NCBI GenBank assembly: GCA_963720705.1
Contig: CAVRGJ010000007.1
Span: 620,001 to 684,000, forward strand
Reading direction: 5' to 3'
DNA length: 64,000 nucleotides
DNA from: DASWJZ01 sp963720705
GTDB taxonomy: Bacteria > Pseudomonadota > Alphaproteobacteria > Rhizobiales > Afifellaceae
Shown piece by piece: positions 52,678 to 61,097 of the stretch (position 1 is the first letter of the stretch; the number at the start of each line of letters is the position of its first letter). A program made the translations under genes and the position numbers. Under the pieces are notes generated by a model. That model saw nothing but the letters and a program-made list of their open reading frames with translations, ran no database searches and was not told where the DNA came from.

Positions 52678-52894
52678 CGGCGAGACAGATCTTCGTTTGG
52701 TCGGGCAGGACTACGGTCACTGCCGCCCCGACGCTAAGTTCGATCGCTGTCGCCGCAGCTTGACCAAAGCCGTGCTCAACGGCCCAGTCGCTAATCATCC
52801 GCCGAACGACATCGAGGTCGTCCGTTCCGAATACACTGCCGGCCAGCAATCGGTCGCCAGGGTCTGTCCATCCTTTAGTCATTGAGTCTGACAT
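52643..52894 (-). CDS. hypothetical small protein, weak
   Basis: The frame could encode 83 residues from the ATG at 52894, with GGAGCGGG upstream. It has DDLDVVRRMISDWAVEHGFGQAAATAIELSVGAAVTVVLPD, which looks protein-like and hydrophobic in the right places. Its end overlaps the fucU end by 35 bases on the other strand. No family is recognised. It could be the remnant of a longer gene. Confidence 0.35.
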   Translation of the reverse strand: MSDSMTKGWTDPGDRLLAGSVFGTDDLDVVRRMISDWAVEHGFGQAAATAIELSVGAAVTVVLPDQTKICLAAKPRRAGSRPS

Positions 52895-52965
52895 GCCACC
52901 CGCTCCAGCCGCCGCGCACATCGCTTGGCTCCAGACAAAATGCATCTCGGAGCCGGCGACGAGAC

Positions 52966-53628
52966 TTAAGCGTTCCGCTTCTCCAGATAGGCGACGAGTC
53001 GCACCATCGGCCAGAGGATGATCAGGTAGACGCCGGCCGCTGCGATGAGCGGACTGGGGTTCGCCATCATCGCCTGAGCGTCCGTCGCCTGCTTCAACAG
53101 GTCGGGCATGGCGACGAACGAGGCAAGCGACGTGTCCTTGACGATGGAAATGCAGTTGCTGGTTTGCGGCGGCGTGGCGATGCGGATCGCCTGCGGCACG
53201 ATGACCTTCACCAGCGTCACCCAGAACGGCAGGCCGAGCGTTCGTGCCGCCTCGAACTGGCCGAGCGGGATGCTGATGATCCCGGCGCGAAACACCTCCG
53301 CGGTGAACGCCGCGAGCACGATCGATAGCGCCAGCGTGGCGGAGGTGAAGGAATCGAACCGGATCCCGACGAAGGGAAGCGCGTAGTAGATGACGATGAG
53401 CACGACCAGAACCGGCAGGGCGCGGAAAATGTCGATGAAGCCGGTGGCGAGCATGCGTACGGGCTTGGGTCCATAGAGCCGGCCAATGCAGATCAGGACG
53501 CCCGCGGCCGTCCCGATCAGGATCGCGACGATCGCCAATTCAATGGTGTTGACGAGGCCGCGCCCAAGCATGGGCAAGGCCCGCAGCATGACGTGGCCGT
53601 TCAGGAAAGTATCGATCAGATCCTGCAC
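52966..53628 (-). CDS. amino-acid ABC transporter permease (HisM/GlnP type)
   Basis: The product is 220 residues with a GTG start at 53628 and GGGGGAAG before it. It has about five membrane segments and the family coupling loop EAARTLGLPFWVTLVKVIVPQAIR. VNTIELAIVAILIGTAAGVLI and FRALPVLVVLIVIYYALPF fit the polar amino-acid uptake group. It is downstream of a matching binding protein. No ATPase gene is in the unit, so it must borrow one. Confidence 0.88.
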   Translation of the reverse strand: MQDLIDTFLNGHVMLRALPMLGRGLVNTIELAIVAILIGTAAGVLICIGRLYGPKPVRMLATGFIDIFRALPVLVVLIVIYYALPFVGIRFDSFTSATLALSIVLAAFTAEVFRAGIISIPLGQFEAARTLGLPFWVTLVKVIVPQAIRIATPPQTSNCISIVKDTSLASFVAMPDLLKQATDAQAMMANPSPLIAAAGVYLIILWPMVRLVAYLEKRNA

Positions 53629-53763
53629 GACTTCCCCCGGAAAAATGGGCCCGCGGCAAAGCGGGCGGCGCCCGCCTCGCCCGCTCGACACAATGCCATC
53701 ATCATTGAAAAGGGAGCAACGGCGGCGGCCGTTGCTCCCCTTCGAGAAACCCGGATTGGCCGC

Positions 53764-54564
53764 TTATTGCGCCATCGGAAGATCCAGCACCATGACGGTG
53801 GAGGTGTTTGGATCGGCGTCCACGCCGAGCCATTTCTTGTGGATCGCGGCGAGCGTGCCGTCCTGCTTCATGGCGGTGATCGCGTCGTTGACGCGCTGCA
53901 GGTTGGGCGAGTCCTTCTTCATCATGATGCCGTACTTATCGTCCGTCTTGATGCGCTCGACGACATGCATCTTCGGCATCTGCATGAAGGCGAACTGCAT
54001 CCCTGCTATGTCGCTGATCGCGCCGCCGACGCGCCCCGCCTGCGTGTCGAGCAAGAGGTCCTGCTGGGCGTTGTAGCCCTTCACTTCGGTGAACCCGTAT
54101 TTGTCCTTGTTGTCGTTCGCCCAGGTCTCGCCGGTCGAGGTGGAGAGCACGCCGGCGGCCTTGCCCTTCATGTCGGCGAGGCTGTTGACGCCGGAATCGA
54201 CCGCGGTCGCAAGCGCCATGTCGCTGTCGTAATAGCCCTGGGTGAAGGACTGGCTCTTCAGCCGCTCGTTGGTGATGGTGATCGACGAGATCGCCATGTC
54301 GATGCGGCCGGAGCTTGTTGCCGCAAAGAGCGCCTGGAAGCCAAGATCCTGGATGTGAATATCGGCGCCGATGCGCTTGCCGATCTCATTCACAAGGTCG
54401 ACCTCGAAGCCCTCGAAGGACCCGTCTTCCTTCTTGTTCTCCCAGGGCGGATTCGCCGGATAAGCGCCGACCTCGAGCGTCTCTGCGAAGGCGGGCGCAG
54501 CCGCCGCCAGCCCGGCGATCGCCGAGGCGGCGACAAAGGCCAGTGCAACGAATTTCGCTTTCAT
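53764..54564 (-). CDS. amino-acid ABC transporter binding protein
   Basis: The product is 266 residues from the ATG at 54564 with GAAGGGA before it. A signal peptide ends at APAFA. The mature chain is of the type II amino-acid-binding fold: LEVGAYPANPPWENKKEDGSFEGFEVDLVNEIGKRIGADI, RIDMAISSITITNERLKSQSFTQGYY. An aspartate in DGSFEGFEVDLV fits amino-acid ligands. It is divergent from the class-V aminotransferase, with the palindrome 54631-54646 between them. Confidence 0.88.
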   Translation of the reverse strand: MKAKFVALAFVAASAIAGLAAAAPAFAETLEVGAYPANPPWENKKEDGSFEGFEVDLVNEIGKRIGADIHIQDLGFQALFAATSSGRIDMAISSITITNERLKSQSFTQGYYDSDMALATAVDSGVNSLADMKGKAAGVLSTSTGETWANDNKDKYGFTEVKGYNAQQDLLLDTQAGRVGGAISDIAGMQFAFMQMPKMHVVERIKTDDKYGIMMKKDSPNLQRVNDAITAMKQDGTLAAIHKKWLGVDADPNTSTVMVLDLPMAQ

Positions 54565-54630
54565 TCCCTTCTCCCTGTTTCCCGCGGATGACAGCAAGCT
54601 TTACGCCAGCTTTCCACCGAACCGCACTTC

Positions 54631-54646
54631 ATTTCAAGCTTGAAAT
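54631..54646. promoter_or_regulatory. palindromic operator-like site, copy 1
   Basis: ATTTCAAGCTTGAAAT is a perfect 16-bp palindrome in the divergent promoter between the binding protein and the class-V aminotransferase. The core TTCAAGCTTGAA recurs in the other divergent promoter at 57390-57409. Shape and size suit a MarR-type dimer. Confidence 0.65.
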
Positions 54647-54710
54647 TTCTTCCCCCGGGCGCAAGAACCGCGGGCAGTCGCGACCTGAAGATCGACCGGG
54701 ACCTTTATCG

Positions 54711-56003
54711 ATGAGACCACAAACTGCCATGCCGGCCAAAGCAAACGCGATCGAGACGACTTCATTCCCGGTCAACGAGGTGCGCGCGCAGTTCCCCGCT
54801 CTGCAGCCTGATCGCGCCGGCCCCTTTATCTTCTTCGACAACGCCGCCGGGGCGCAGATCCCGCAAAATGTGTTCGATGCGGTCGCCCACCATCTCCTCG
54901 ACCACAACGTTCAGCGCGGCGGGCGCTACGAAAAGAGCCGCCTGGTCGATCGGGCGATCGCCGACGCCCGCGAGAGCGTCGCCGCCCTGATCAACGCCGC
55001 CGACCCGGCGGAAATCTGCTTTGGCATGAACGCCACGTCGTTCATCCGCATGGTGAGCCTTGCGATCGGCCAGACGCTCGGGCCGAGCAGGAACGAGATC
55101 GTCGTCACCGACATGGACCACGACGCCAACATCGCGACGTGGCTTCAGCTTGAGAAGGCGGGCGCGAAGTTCCAGTGGTGGCGGATGCGCGACGACGGGA
55201 CGCTCCACGCCGACGACCTGAAGCCCCTCCTCTCGAACCGGACCCGGATCGTGGCCTGCACGAAGACCGCGCATTCGATCGGCTCGATCGTCGACGTGGC
55301 AGCAGCGGCGAAGCTCGCGCACGAGGTCGGCGCCGAAGTCTTCATCGACTGCGTTCACTTCGGGCCGCACGGGCTGATCGACGTTGAGGCCTGGGATTGC
55401 GACTATCTCGTCTGCTCCGGTTACAAGACTTTCGCGCCGCACATGGGCTTCCTCTGGGGGAAATACGACGCGCTGAAGCGGCTCCCGACCTTCCGCGAAG
55501 ACTTCATCCCCGACGAGCCGCCTTACAAGATCGAGGCCGGCACGTTCGTCTACGAAAACGTCGCGGGCATGAGCGCCGCGGTCCGATATCTCGAAGGGCT
55601 CGGGCAGATGGTCGCGCCCGGCAAGAGCAACGCGCGGCGGCAGGATATCGTGGCGGCGATGCATGCGATCCGCGGCTACGAGCAGGTTCTCGCGGGCGAA
55701 ATGATCAAGGTCCTGAAGGCGAACGGCGCAGTCATCTACGGGATCAGCGACGCTGACCGGCTCGACGGTCGCGTGCCGACCATCTGCTTCAACATTCCGG
55801 GGCACACGCCGCAGGCGATCGCCGACGCAATGGACGCCGCCGGGATCGGCATTCGCGACGGCCACATGTACGCGCCGCGGCTGATGAAGCGGCTGAACCT
55901 GCCGATGGAGACCGGGTGTCTTCGGGTCTCGCTGGTCCACTACAACACACTCGACGAAATCGCCCGCTTCGGTGCGGAGCTTAAGAAAATCGTCGGCACC
56001 TGA
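54711..56003 (+). CDS. class-V aminotransferase, cysteine-desulfurase-like
   Basis: The product is 430 residues from the ATG at 54711 (54729 also possible). It is a pyridoxal-phosphate enzyme of the SufS/Csd-like group: FIFFDNAAGAQIPQNVFDAV, NVQRGGRYEKSR, VTDMDHDANIATWLQLEK, FIDCVHFGPHGLIDVEAWDCDYLVCSGYKTFAPHMGF with the PLP Lys in SGYKTF. It may act on a modified amino acid rather than cysteine, because the neighbours are catabolic. It is read away from the binding protein across the first palindrome. Confidence 0.85.
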   Translation: MRPQTAMPAKANAIETTSFPVNEVRAQFPALQPDRAGPFIFFDNAAGAQIPQNVFDAVAHHLLDHNVQRGGRYEKSRLVDRAIADARESVAALINAADPAEICFGMNATSFIRMVSLAIGQTLGPSRNEIVVTDMDHDANIATWLQLEKAGAKFQWWRMRDDGTLHADDLKPLLSNRTRIVACTKTAHSIGSIVDVAAAAKLAHEVGAEVFIDCVHFGPHGLIDVEAWDCDYLVCSGYKTFAPHMGFLWGKYDALKRLPTFREDFIPDEPPYKIEAGTFVYENVAGMSAAVRYLEGLGQMVAPGKSNARRQDIVAAMHAIRGYEQVLAGEMIKVLKANGAVIYGISDADRLDGRVPTICFNIPGHTPQAIADAMDAAGIGIRDGHMYAPRLMKRLNLPMETGCLRVSLVHYNTLDEIARFGAELKKIVGT

Positions 56004-56037
56004 GATCGCCATCCTCGGACGCGCGGGCCCCCGAGGT

Positions 56038-56145
56038 GTCATCCTCGGACGCGCGGAACGCGCGATCCGAGGACCCAGCCAGCATTTCCGCGCCGCAGCT
56101 TCTCCAGGGTTCTCGGGTCGCCGCTTCGCTGCGCCCGAGAATGAC
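56038..56145. repeat. REP-like inverted-repeat element, copy 1
   Basis: The outer arms GTCATCCTCGG and CCGAGAATGAC face each other, with inner GAGGACCCAG and a diverged CCAGGGTTCTCGG between them. It lies between the tail-to-tail class-V and class-I aminotransferase genes. A further half copy (CATCCTCGGACGCGCGGG) precedes it from 56009. Such elements act as transcript ends or nucleoid sites. Confidence 0.8.
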
Positions 56146-56162
56146 AAGGCTTGGGGCTGAGA

Positions 56163-57362
56163 TCAGGCGGTGCCGACCGCCGCGGCGATGCGGCGGCAGG
56201 CTTCGGCGATGTCCTTGGTCTCGCGGCAGATGCACATGCGCATGAAGCTTCTCGACGCCTGGCCGAAGAGCCAGCCGGGGGCGAGCCCCACATGCGCCTC
56301 CTCGAGAATTCGGTTGCAGGCCTGCGTCGAATCCGTCTCGCCGGCGAGCGCGAGCATCACGTACATCCCGGCCTCGGGCTTTGTTGGCAGCACGACAGCG
56401 TTGTGGCCGGCGAACGCCGCATAGGCGGCGTCGACGCCCGCGCGGCAACGCTCCCGCACCTGCCGCACGAACGGCTCTCCGTCGACGATCGCCGCCCGCG
56501 CCCCGGCCTGGATGAAGGCCGCCGTGCCGCTGTTCATGTATTGCGTCATGGCGGCAATCGGCTTTGCAACGGACGGCGGATGCGTCAGCCAGCCGATGCG
56601 CCAGCCCGTCATCGCCCAGGCCTTGGAGAACCCGTTGACGCTGATGACGAGGTCTTCCGGCTCGGCGAGCTGCAGCACCGACGGCGCCTTCTCGTCATGG
56701 AACGAGAGCCGGTTGTAAAGCTCGTCGCTGATGATCCAAATACCGCTGCGCCGGCTGAAATCGATGAGCGCCTGCAACTCGTCGCGGCTTGCCGTCCAGC
56801 CGAGTGGATTGGAGGGTGTCGAAAACATGATCGCCCGCGTGCGGGCATCGCAGGCGGCGAAGAGCTTTTCGAGGTCGAGACGCCAGTCGCCGTTCTCGAA
56901 ATCGAGGGCGACGGCGCGCGGCTCGCCGCCGGCGATCTGGATCGCCTGCCGGATATTCGGCCATTGCGGCTCGACATAGACCACGTTCGTGCCGGCATCG
57001 ACGACGAGATCGAGCGCCAGGAAGACGGCCTGCATGCCGCTCGGCGTGATTGTCGAGCGCAGCACCGGAATATCCTTCCCGTGCAATTTCGTCAGATAGG
57101 CGGAGAGCGCCTCCGTCAGCGCCGGCAGGCCGCGCATGTCGGGGACATAGAACGTGTTTCCGGCGTCGAGCGACGCCTTCGCGGCCTCGCGAATGAACTC
57201 CGGCGTGACGAGATCGCCCTCCCCGTACCAGAGCGTAATGACGTCCGGGATCGATTTGGCGCGAACCGCCAGCGTCGCGATATTCTCCGTCTGCAGATCC
57301 ATGATCTGCGGCCGGATGCGCCCGAAGGCGGTCGGAGGCGCTGTGAGATCAAGGGTCGGCAT
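56163..57362 (-). CDS. class I/II aminotransferase
   Basis: The product is 399 residues from the ATG at 57362. Fold-type I signatures: IMFSTPSNPLGWTAS, WIISDELYNRLSF and the PLP-lysine segment VNGFSKAWAMTGWRIGWL. The C-terminus has SFMRMCICRE, with the conserved substrate-binding Arg. It is read away from the flavin monooxygenase across the second palindrome. The exact amino donor is unknown. Confidence 0.9.
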   Translation of the reverse strand: MPTLDLTAPPTAFGRIRPQIMDLQTENIATLAVRAKSIPDVITLWYGEGDLVTPEFIREAAKASLDAGNTFYVPDMRGLPALTEALSAYLTKLHGKDIPVLRSTITPSGMQAVFLALDLVVDAGTNVVYVEPQWPNIRQAIQIAGGEPRAVALDFENGDWRLDLEKLFAACDARTRAIMFSTPSNPLGWTASRDELQALIDFSRRSGIWIISDELYNRLSFHDEKAPSVLQLAEPEDLVISVNGFSKAWAMTGWRIGWLTHPPSVAKPIAAMTQYMNSGTAAFIQAGARAAIVDGEPFVRQVRERCRAGVDAAYAAFAGHNAVVLPTKPEAGMYVMLALAGETDSTQACNRILEEAHVGLAPGWLFGQASRSFMRMCICRETKDIAEACRRIAAAVGTA

Positions 57363-57389
57363 CGGCCGCGAGATTCCACGAACGCAGGA

Positions 57390-57409
57390 ATTCTTCAAGC
57401 TTGAAGAAT
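57390..57409. promoter_or_regulatory. palindromic operator-like site, copy 2
   Basis: A perfect 20-bp palindrome with core TTCAAGCTTGAA lies in the divergent promoter between the class-I aminotransferase and the LLM monooxygenase. It shares its 12-bp core with 54631-54646. A longer frame of the monooxygenase starts inside it, which supports the later start at 57464. Confidence 0.65.
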
Positions 57410-57463
57410 ATTGATATTCGCGCTTCCCTCGCTCGCCAGTGGCCCCGCGGGAGAGGAAGCGTC

Positions 57464-58609
57464 TTGCCTTCATCTGGAGAACCGGACCCGTTGACGAATC
57501 CACTGAGGGGCTCGCAAGGCTTCAAACTCGGCGTGTTCTCCGCCAATGCCGACGGCGGATTGGCGCTGACCACGGTCCCGGAACGCTGGAAAGCGACGTG
57601 GCCGGACAATGTCGCCGCAGCCACGATCGCCGACGAAGGCGGCTTCGATTTCTTCCTGCCGATCGCCCGCTGGGCCGGCTTCGGCGGCGAAACGAACGCG
57701 CGCGAATGGTCGTTCGAGACCTTCACCTGGGCCGCAGGACTTGCCGCGCTCACCGGGCGGATGGCGATCTTCGCGACGGTGCACGTGCCGCTCGTCCATC
57801 CGATCTATGCGGCGAAGGCGCTCGCGACGGTCGATCACATCTCCGGCGGTCGCGCTGGCTTGAACATCGTGTGCGGCTGGAATCCGAAGGAATTCGCCAT
57901 GTTCGGCACGACGCCGGACGAGCGCGCTTACGAGCGCGCAGCCGAGTGGATCGAAATCGTCGAGCGCGCATACGGCTCGGACGAGCCCTTCGACTTCGAC
58001 GGCGCCTACTACAAGCTGAAGGGCGTAGTCTCGAAGCCGGCGAGCATCCAGTCGCCCCGCCCGCTCACCATGAACGCGGCCTTCGGCGGCCCCGGCCGCG
58101 ACTTCGCTTCACGCCACTGCGATTTCCTGTTCTCAACCTTCACCGACATCGAGGACGGGCGCCGCCACCTCGCCGACATTTCTTCGCGCGCTAAGGCGGC
58201 AGGACGCGATGTGGGGGCCTACACTGTCTGCCACGTGGTCTGTCGCGAGACACAGGCGGAGGCGGAGGACGCCTACGACCGCTATGCGCTGCGCGAAGCC
58301 GATCAGGGCGCGGTCGACAACCACATGGCCGGCAAGAAGCAGTTCTCCGCATCGCACGACGAGCGCGCCTACATCGAATACCGCCAGCGTTTTGCCGGCG
58401 GAGCGGGCACATATCCGCTGATCGGAACGCCGGAGAGGATCGCGGGCGAGGTCGCCAAGATCGCGGCAGAGGGGTGGTCCGGCGCGGCGCTGTCGTTCCT
58501 CAACTACACCGACGAGCTGCCGTTTTTCATCGCGCGGGTGTTCCCGCTGCTGCGCGAGGCGGGGCTGAGAGCAGTGACCGCTGGACCCTCGGGTCAAGCC
58601 CGAGGGTGA
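57464..58609 (+). CDS. LLM-class flavin-dependent monooxygenase
   Basis: The product is 381 residues from a TTG at 57464, with GGGAGAGGAAG just upstream. It is a bacterial-luciferase-type TIM barrel: FKLGVFSANADGGLALTTVPERWKATW, DEGGFDFFLPIARWAGFGG, NIVCGWNPKEFAMFG and GTPERIAGEVAKIAAEGWSGAALSF. The pattern fits the group of RutA and dimethyl-sulfone monooxygenase (SfnG). It uses reduced FMN made elsewhere; no flavin reductase gene is nearby. Its last residues (AGPSGQARG) are encoded by the start of REP-like copy 2. Confidence 0.87.
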   Translation: MPSSGEPDPLTNPLRGSQGFKLGVFSANADGGLALTTVPERWKATWPDNVAAATIADEGGFDFFLPIARWAGFGGETNAREWSFETFTWAAGLAALTGRMAIFATVHVPLVHPIYAAKALATVDHISGGRAGLNIVCGWNPKEFAMFGTTPDERAYERAAEWIEIVERAYGSDEPFDFDGAYYKLKGVVSKPASIQSPRPLTMNAAFGGPGRDFASRHCDFLFSTFTDIEDGRRHLADISSRAKAAGRDVGAYTVCHVVCRETQAEAEDAYDRYALREADQGAVDNHMAGKKQFSASHDERAYIEYRQRFAGGAGTYPLIGTPERIAGEVAKIAAEGWSGAALSFLNYTDELPFFIARVFPLLREAGLRAVTAGPSGQARG

Positions 58610-58692
58610 CGAGGTTAGTGTCGTAGGCAAACTCCGCCTGTCATCCTCGGGCGACCCTCGGACTTGATCCGAGGGGAGACGCGAGGACCCAG
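58581..58692. repeat. REP-like inverted-repeat element, copy 2
   Basis: It starts with CTGGACCCTCGGGTCAAGCCCGAGGGTGAC, a short hairpin, and continues with GTCATCCTCGGGCGACCCTCGG and GAGGACCCAG. It overlaps the end of the monooxygenase gene and fills the gap before the aldolase gene. Confidence 0.78.
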
Positions 58693-58715
58693 ATGTGCGA
58701 CGAGGAGGACGGAGC

Positions 58716-59477
58716 GTGTTTGATCCCCAAAGACCCAACCTGAAGCGCCGCATTGGCGATGGCGAGCCGATCGGGGTTTTCTGGTTCGCGCTCGGCAGCG
58801 TCTCGATGATCGAGGCGGCAATCGCCGCCGGCGCCGAAGCGATCGTCATCGACATGCAGCACGGCCTCTTCGATCGGACCACGCTGGAAGCAGCCATCGC
58901 AGTTGTTCCGTCGCGCGTCCCCTGCCTCGTCCGCGTCGAGGACGATAGTGCAACGGCAATCGGACGGGCGCTCGACGCAGGTGCCGAAGGCGTCATCGTC
59001 CCCTTGATAGAGACGGGGAAGCAGGCCGTGCGTGCCGCGTCCGCAGGTCACTTCCCGCCGAAGGGGCATCGCTCCGGCGGCGGGATCAGGCCGCTGCGTC
59101 AGCCCGGCTACATGGCCGCCGCTTCCGACGCCATCGCCGTCGGCCTGATGATCGAGACCAAGGTCGGACTGGCCAATGCTGCCGCGATCGCCGCGGCGAA
59201 AAACGTGGATTTCGTCTTCATCGGAACCGGCGACCTCGCTCTTTCCCTCGGCACGCAGCCCGGCAGCCCCGCGCATTCCAAGGCCTGCAGAACGATCCTT
59301 CGCGCCTGCAGTAAGGCCGGGAAACCCTGCGGCATCTTCACGATGTCGCCCGAAGCCGCGGCCGCGCGAATGGCGGAAGGCTACCGGATGTCGGTCGTCG
59401 TCAACGACGTGTCGGCGGTTGGGGACGCGTTCTCCAACGCAGCGGCGGCCTTCAAGGCGGCGCGCGCAAAGAAGTAG
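58716..59477 (+). CDS. HpcH/HpaI-type aldolase
   Basis: The product is 253 residues from a GTG at 58716, preceded by GAGGAGGACGGAG. Class II pyruvate aldolase pattern: FWFALGSVSMIEAAIAAGAEAIVIDMQHG with the catalytic His, CLVRVEDDS with the Arg, MIETKVGLANAAAIAA (metal Glu) and FIGTGDLALSLG (metal Asp). It cleaves a 4-hydroxy-2-oxo acid to pyruvate or a related product. It follows the monooxygenase and precedes the MarR gene tail to tail. Confidence 0.88.
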   Translation: MFDPQRPNLKRRIGDGEPIGVFWFALGSVSMIEAAIAAGAEAIVIDMQHGLFDRTTLEAAIAVVPSRVPCLVRVEDDSATAIGRALDAGAEGVIVPLIETGKQAVRAASAGHFPPKGHRSGGGIRPLRQPGYMAAASDAIAVGLMIETKVGLANAAAIAAAKNVDFVFIGTGDLALSLGTQPGSPAHSKACRTILRACSKAGKPCGIFTMSPEAAAARMAEGYRMSVVVNDVSAVGDAFSNAAAAFKAARAKK

Positions 59478-59479
59478 CG

Positions 59480-60016
59480 CTATCCATCGCGCCGCTTCGT
59501 CGCGTCAAGCACGGAGCCCTTCAGGTCGCCGAGCCGCGACCAGAGCGCCTGCTGTTCGGTGTCGCTCAGGCCGGCAAAGAGTTCCGCGATCCAGCCCGCA
59601 TGCGCCGACGCCATCTCGGCGAACACGCGGCGGCCCTTGTCGGTCAGGCGCACGCGCACGGCGCGCCGGTCGGCTTCGAAGACATTCCGCTCGATCAGAC
59701 CGGACTGCACGAGGCGCTCCACAAGACCGGTGACATTGCCGTTCGAGACCATCATGCGACGCGACAAATCGCCGAGGAGAAGTCCGTCTTCGACGCGTTC
59801 GAGCTGCGCCAAAAGGTCGAAGCGCGGCAACGTGGTCGCGAAGCGCTCGCGCAGCCGCTTGCGGATCTCAACTTCGATCAGGTTCGAGGTTGCGAGCAGG
59901 CGGAGCCAGAGCCGGAGTTCCATCACGTGGTCCTGCGGTCGCTCGGAAACCTTGGACTCGGCGTCGACGTGATCGCCGAAGCCAGGATGGCGGGGCGCGG
60001 CGGCGGACTTGCTCAC
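59480..60016 (-). CDS. MarR family transcriptional regulator
   Basis: The product is 178 residues. The MarR winged helix is clear: TLPRFDLLAQLERVEDGLLLGDLSRRMMVSNGNVTGLVERLVQSGLIER, wing and RVRLTDKGRRVFAEM. It lies at the end of the flavin-aldolase cluster. Two perfect palindromes with a common core occur in this cluster, so it is the natural repressor candidate. It is read from 60016; the upstream stretch 60017-60122 has an AT-rich segment but no copy of that palindrome. Confidence 0.9.
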   Translation of the reverse strand: MSKSAAAPRHPGFGDHVDAESKVSERPQDHVMELRLWLRLLATSNLIEVEIRKRLRERFATTLPRFDLLAQLERVEDGLLLGDLSRRMMVSNGNVTGLVERLVQSGLIERNVFEADRRAVRVRLTDKGRRVFAEMASAHAGWIAELFAGLSDTEQQALWSRLGDLKGSVLDATKRRDG

Positions 60017-60122
60017 TTTCGGATCGCTCTGCTTGTTGTCGGCACGCGCTGTGACCTAACTATTTTACATCTAAACAAACCCGGTCTTTGGGACAAGCAG
60101 CGGTGTATCCAGGCCGCGTCCC

Positions 60123-60947
60123 TCAGCCGGTCGCCAACCATCCCGGATCCACCTCCGGCAGCGGGATCGCCGCCTTCAGCTCCGCCGTGTAGGGATGCGC
60201 GGGCGCCGCGAAGAGCTCGGCCGTCGGGCGGTTCTCGAGGATCTCCCCTCCCCGCATGACGATCACCCGGTCGCAGAGCCGACGCACGACCGAGAGGTCG
60301 TGACTGATAAAGGCCACGGTCAGCCGCAGCTCGGTCCTGAGCCGCTCCAGCAATGTCAGAATCTGCGCCTTGGAGGAGACATCGAGACCCGACACGATTT
60401 CGTCGGCGAGTACGAAGCGCGGCTTCAGCGCGATGGCGCGTGCGATTCCGACCCGCTGGCGCTGTCCGCCCGAAAGCTCATGCGGATACCGCCCGGCGAA
60501 GCTCACCGGCAGGCCGACCGTATCGAGAGCCAAGGCGGCAAGGTCTCGCGCCTCTCGCGTCCCACTGGCAAGGCCGTGGAAGAGAAGCGGGCGCGCGATG
60601 ATGGTCTCGATCGTCATGCGCGGATTGAGCGACGAAAGCGGGTCCTGGAAGATCACCTGCAGGTCTCGGCGGAGTGGCCGAAGCGCATCCTCGCGGACGT
60701 GCGTGATGTCCAGGCCGGCGAAGCGGATCGTGCCGGCGGCGGGCGCGATCAGCCGGACGAGTGTGCGGCCGAGCGTCGTCTTCCCCGAGCCGGATTCGCC
60801 GACGATACCGACGACCGTTCCCTCCTCGACGGCAAAATCGAGCCCGTGCAGAATCTCCACCATCGGCCGCCGGCCGAAAAGGTTCCTCCGCTTCGGGTCG
60901 GGAAGCGCGACGCGAAGGCCGCGGACGGAAAAGAGCGGCTCGCTCAT
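60123..60947 (-). CDS. dipeptide/oligopeptide ABC transporter ATPase (DppF/OppF type)
   Basis: The product is 274 residues from the ATG at 60947. Walker A GESGSGKTT, FQDPLSSLNPRMTIETII, signature ELSGGQRQRVGIARAIA, Walker B FVLADEIVSGLD. DppF-type, paired with the DppD-type ATPase upstream. REP-like copy 3 lies in the 150-bp gap between them. It is the last gene of the dpp unit. Confidence 0.92.
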   Translation of the reverse strand: MSEPLFSVRGLRVALPDPKRRNLFGRRPMVEILHGLDFAVEEGTVVGIVGESGSGKTTLGRTLVRLIAPAAGTIRFAGLDITHVREDALRPLRRDLQVIFQDPLSSLNPRMTIETIIARPLLFHGLASGTREARDLAALALDTVGLPVSFAGRYPHELSGGQRQRVGIARAIALKPRFVLADEIVSGLDVSSKAQILTLLERLRTELRLTVAFISHDLSVVRRLCDRVIVMRGGEILENRPTAELFAAPAHPYTAELKAAIPLPEVDPGWLATG

Positions 60948-60976
60948 CGGTCTGCCCTGCCCCGCCACCGCGCGCC

Positions 60977-61077
60977 GTCATTCTCGGGCGGAGCGGAGCG
61001 GAGACCCGAGGACCCAGAGGCCCGCGGGTCGCGTGCTCCTGGGTCCTCGGATCGCGCTTCGCGCGTCCGAGGATGAC
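60977..61077. repeat. REP-like inverted-repeat element, copy 3
   Basis: Outer arms GTCATTCTCGG and CCGAGGATGAC are inverted. Inner arms GAGGACCCAG and CTGGGTCCTC are also inverted and nested. The whole forms two nested palindromic levels around a 21-base centre. It separates the two ATPase genes. Confidence 0.82.
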
Positions 61078-61097
61078 ATTCCACGACTTGGTGCGCG

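Noticed and set aside
54762..56147. 461-residue minus-strand frame
   Set aside because: It is antisense to the class-V aminotransferase and has an Arg/Asp-rich shadow composition.
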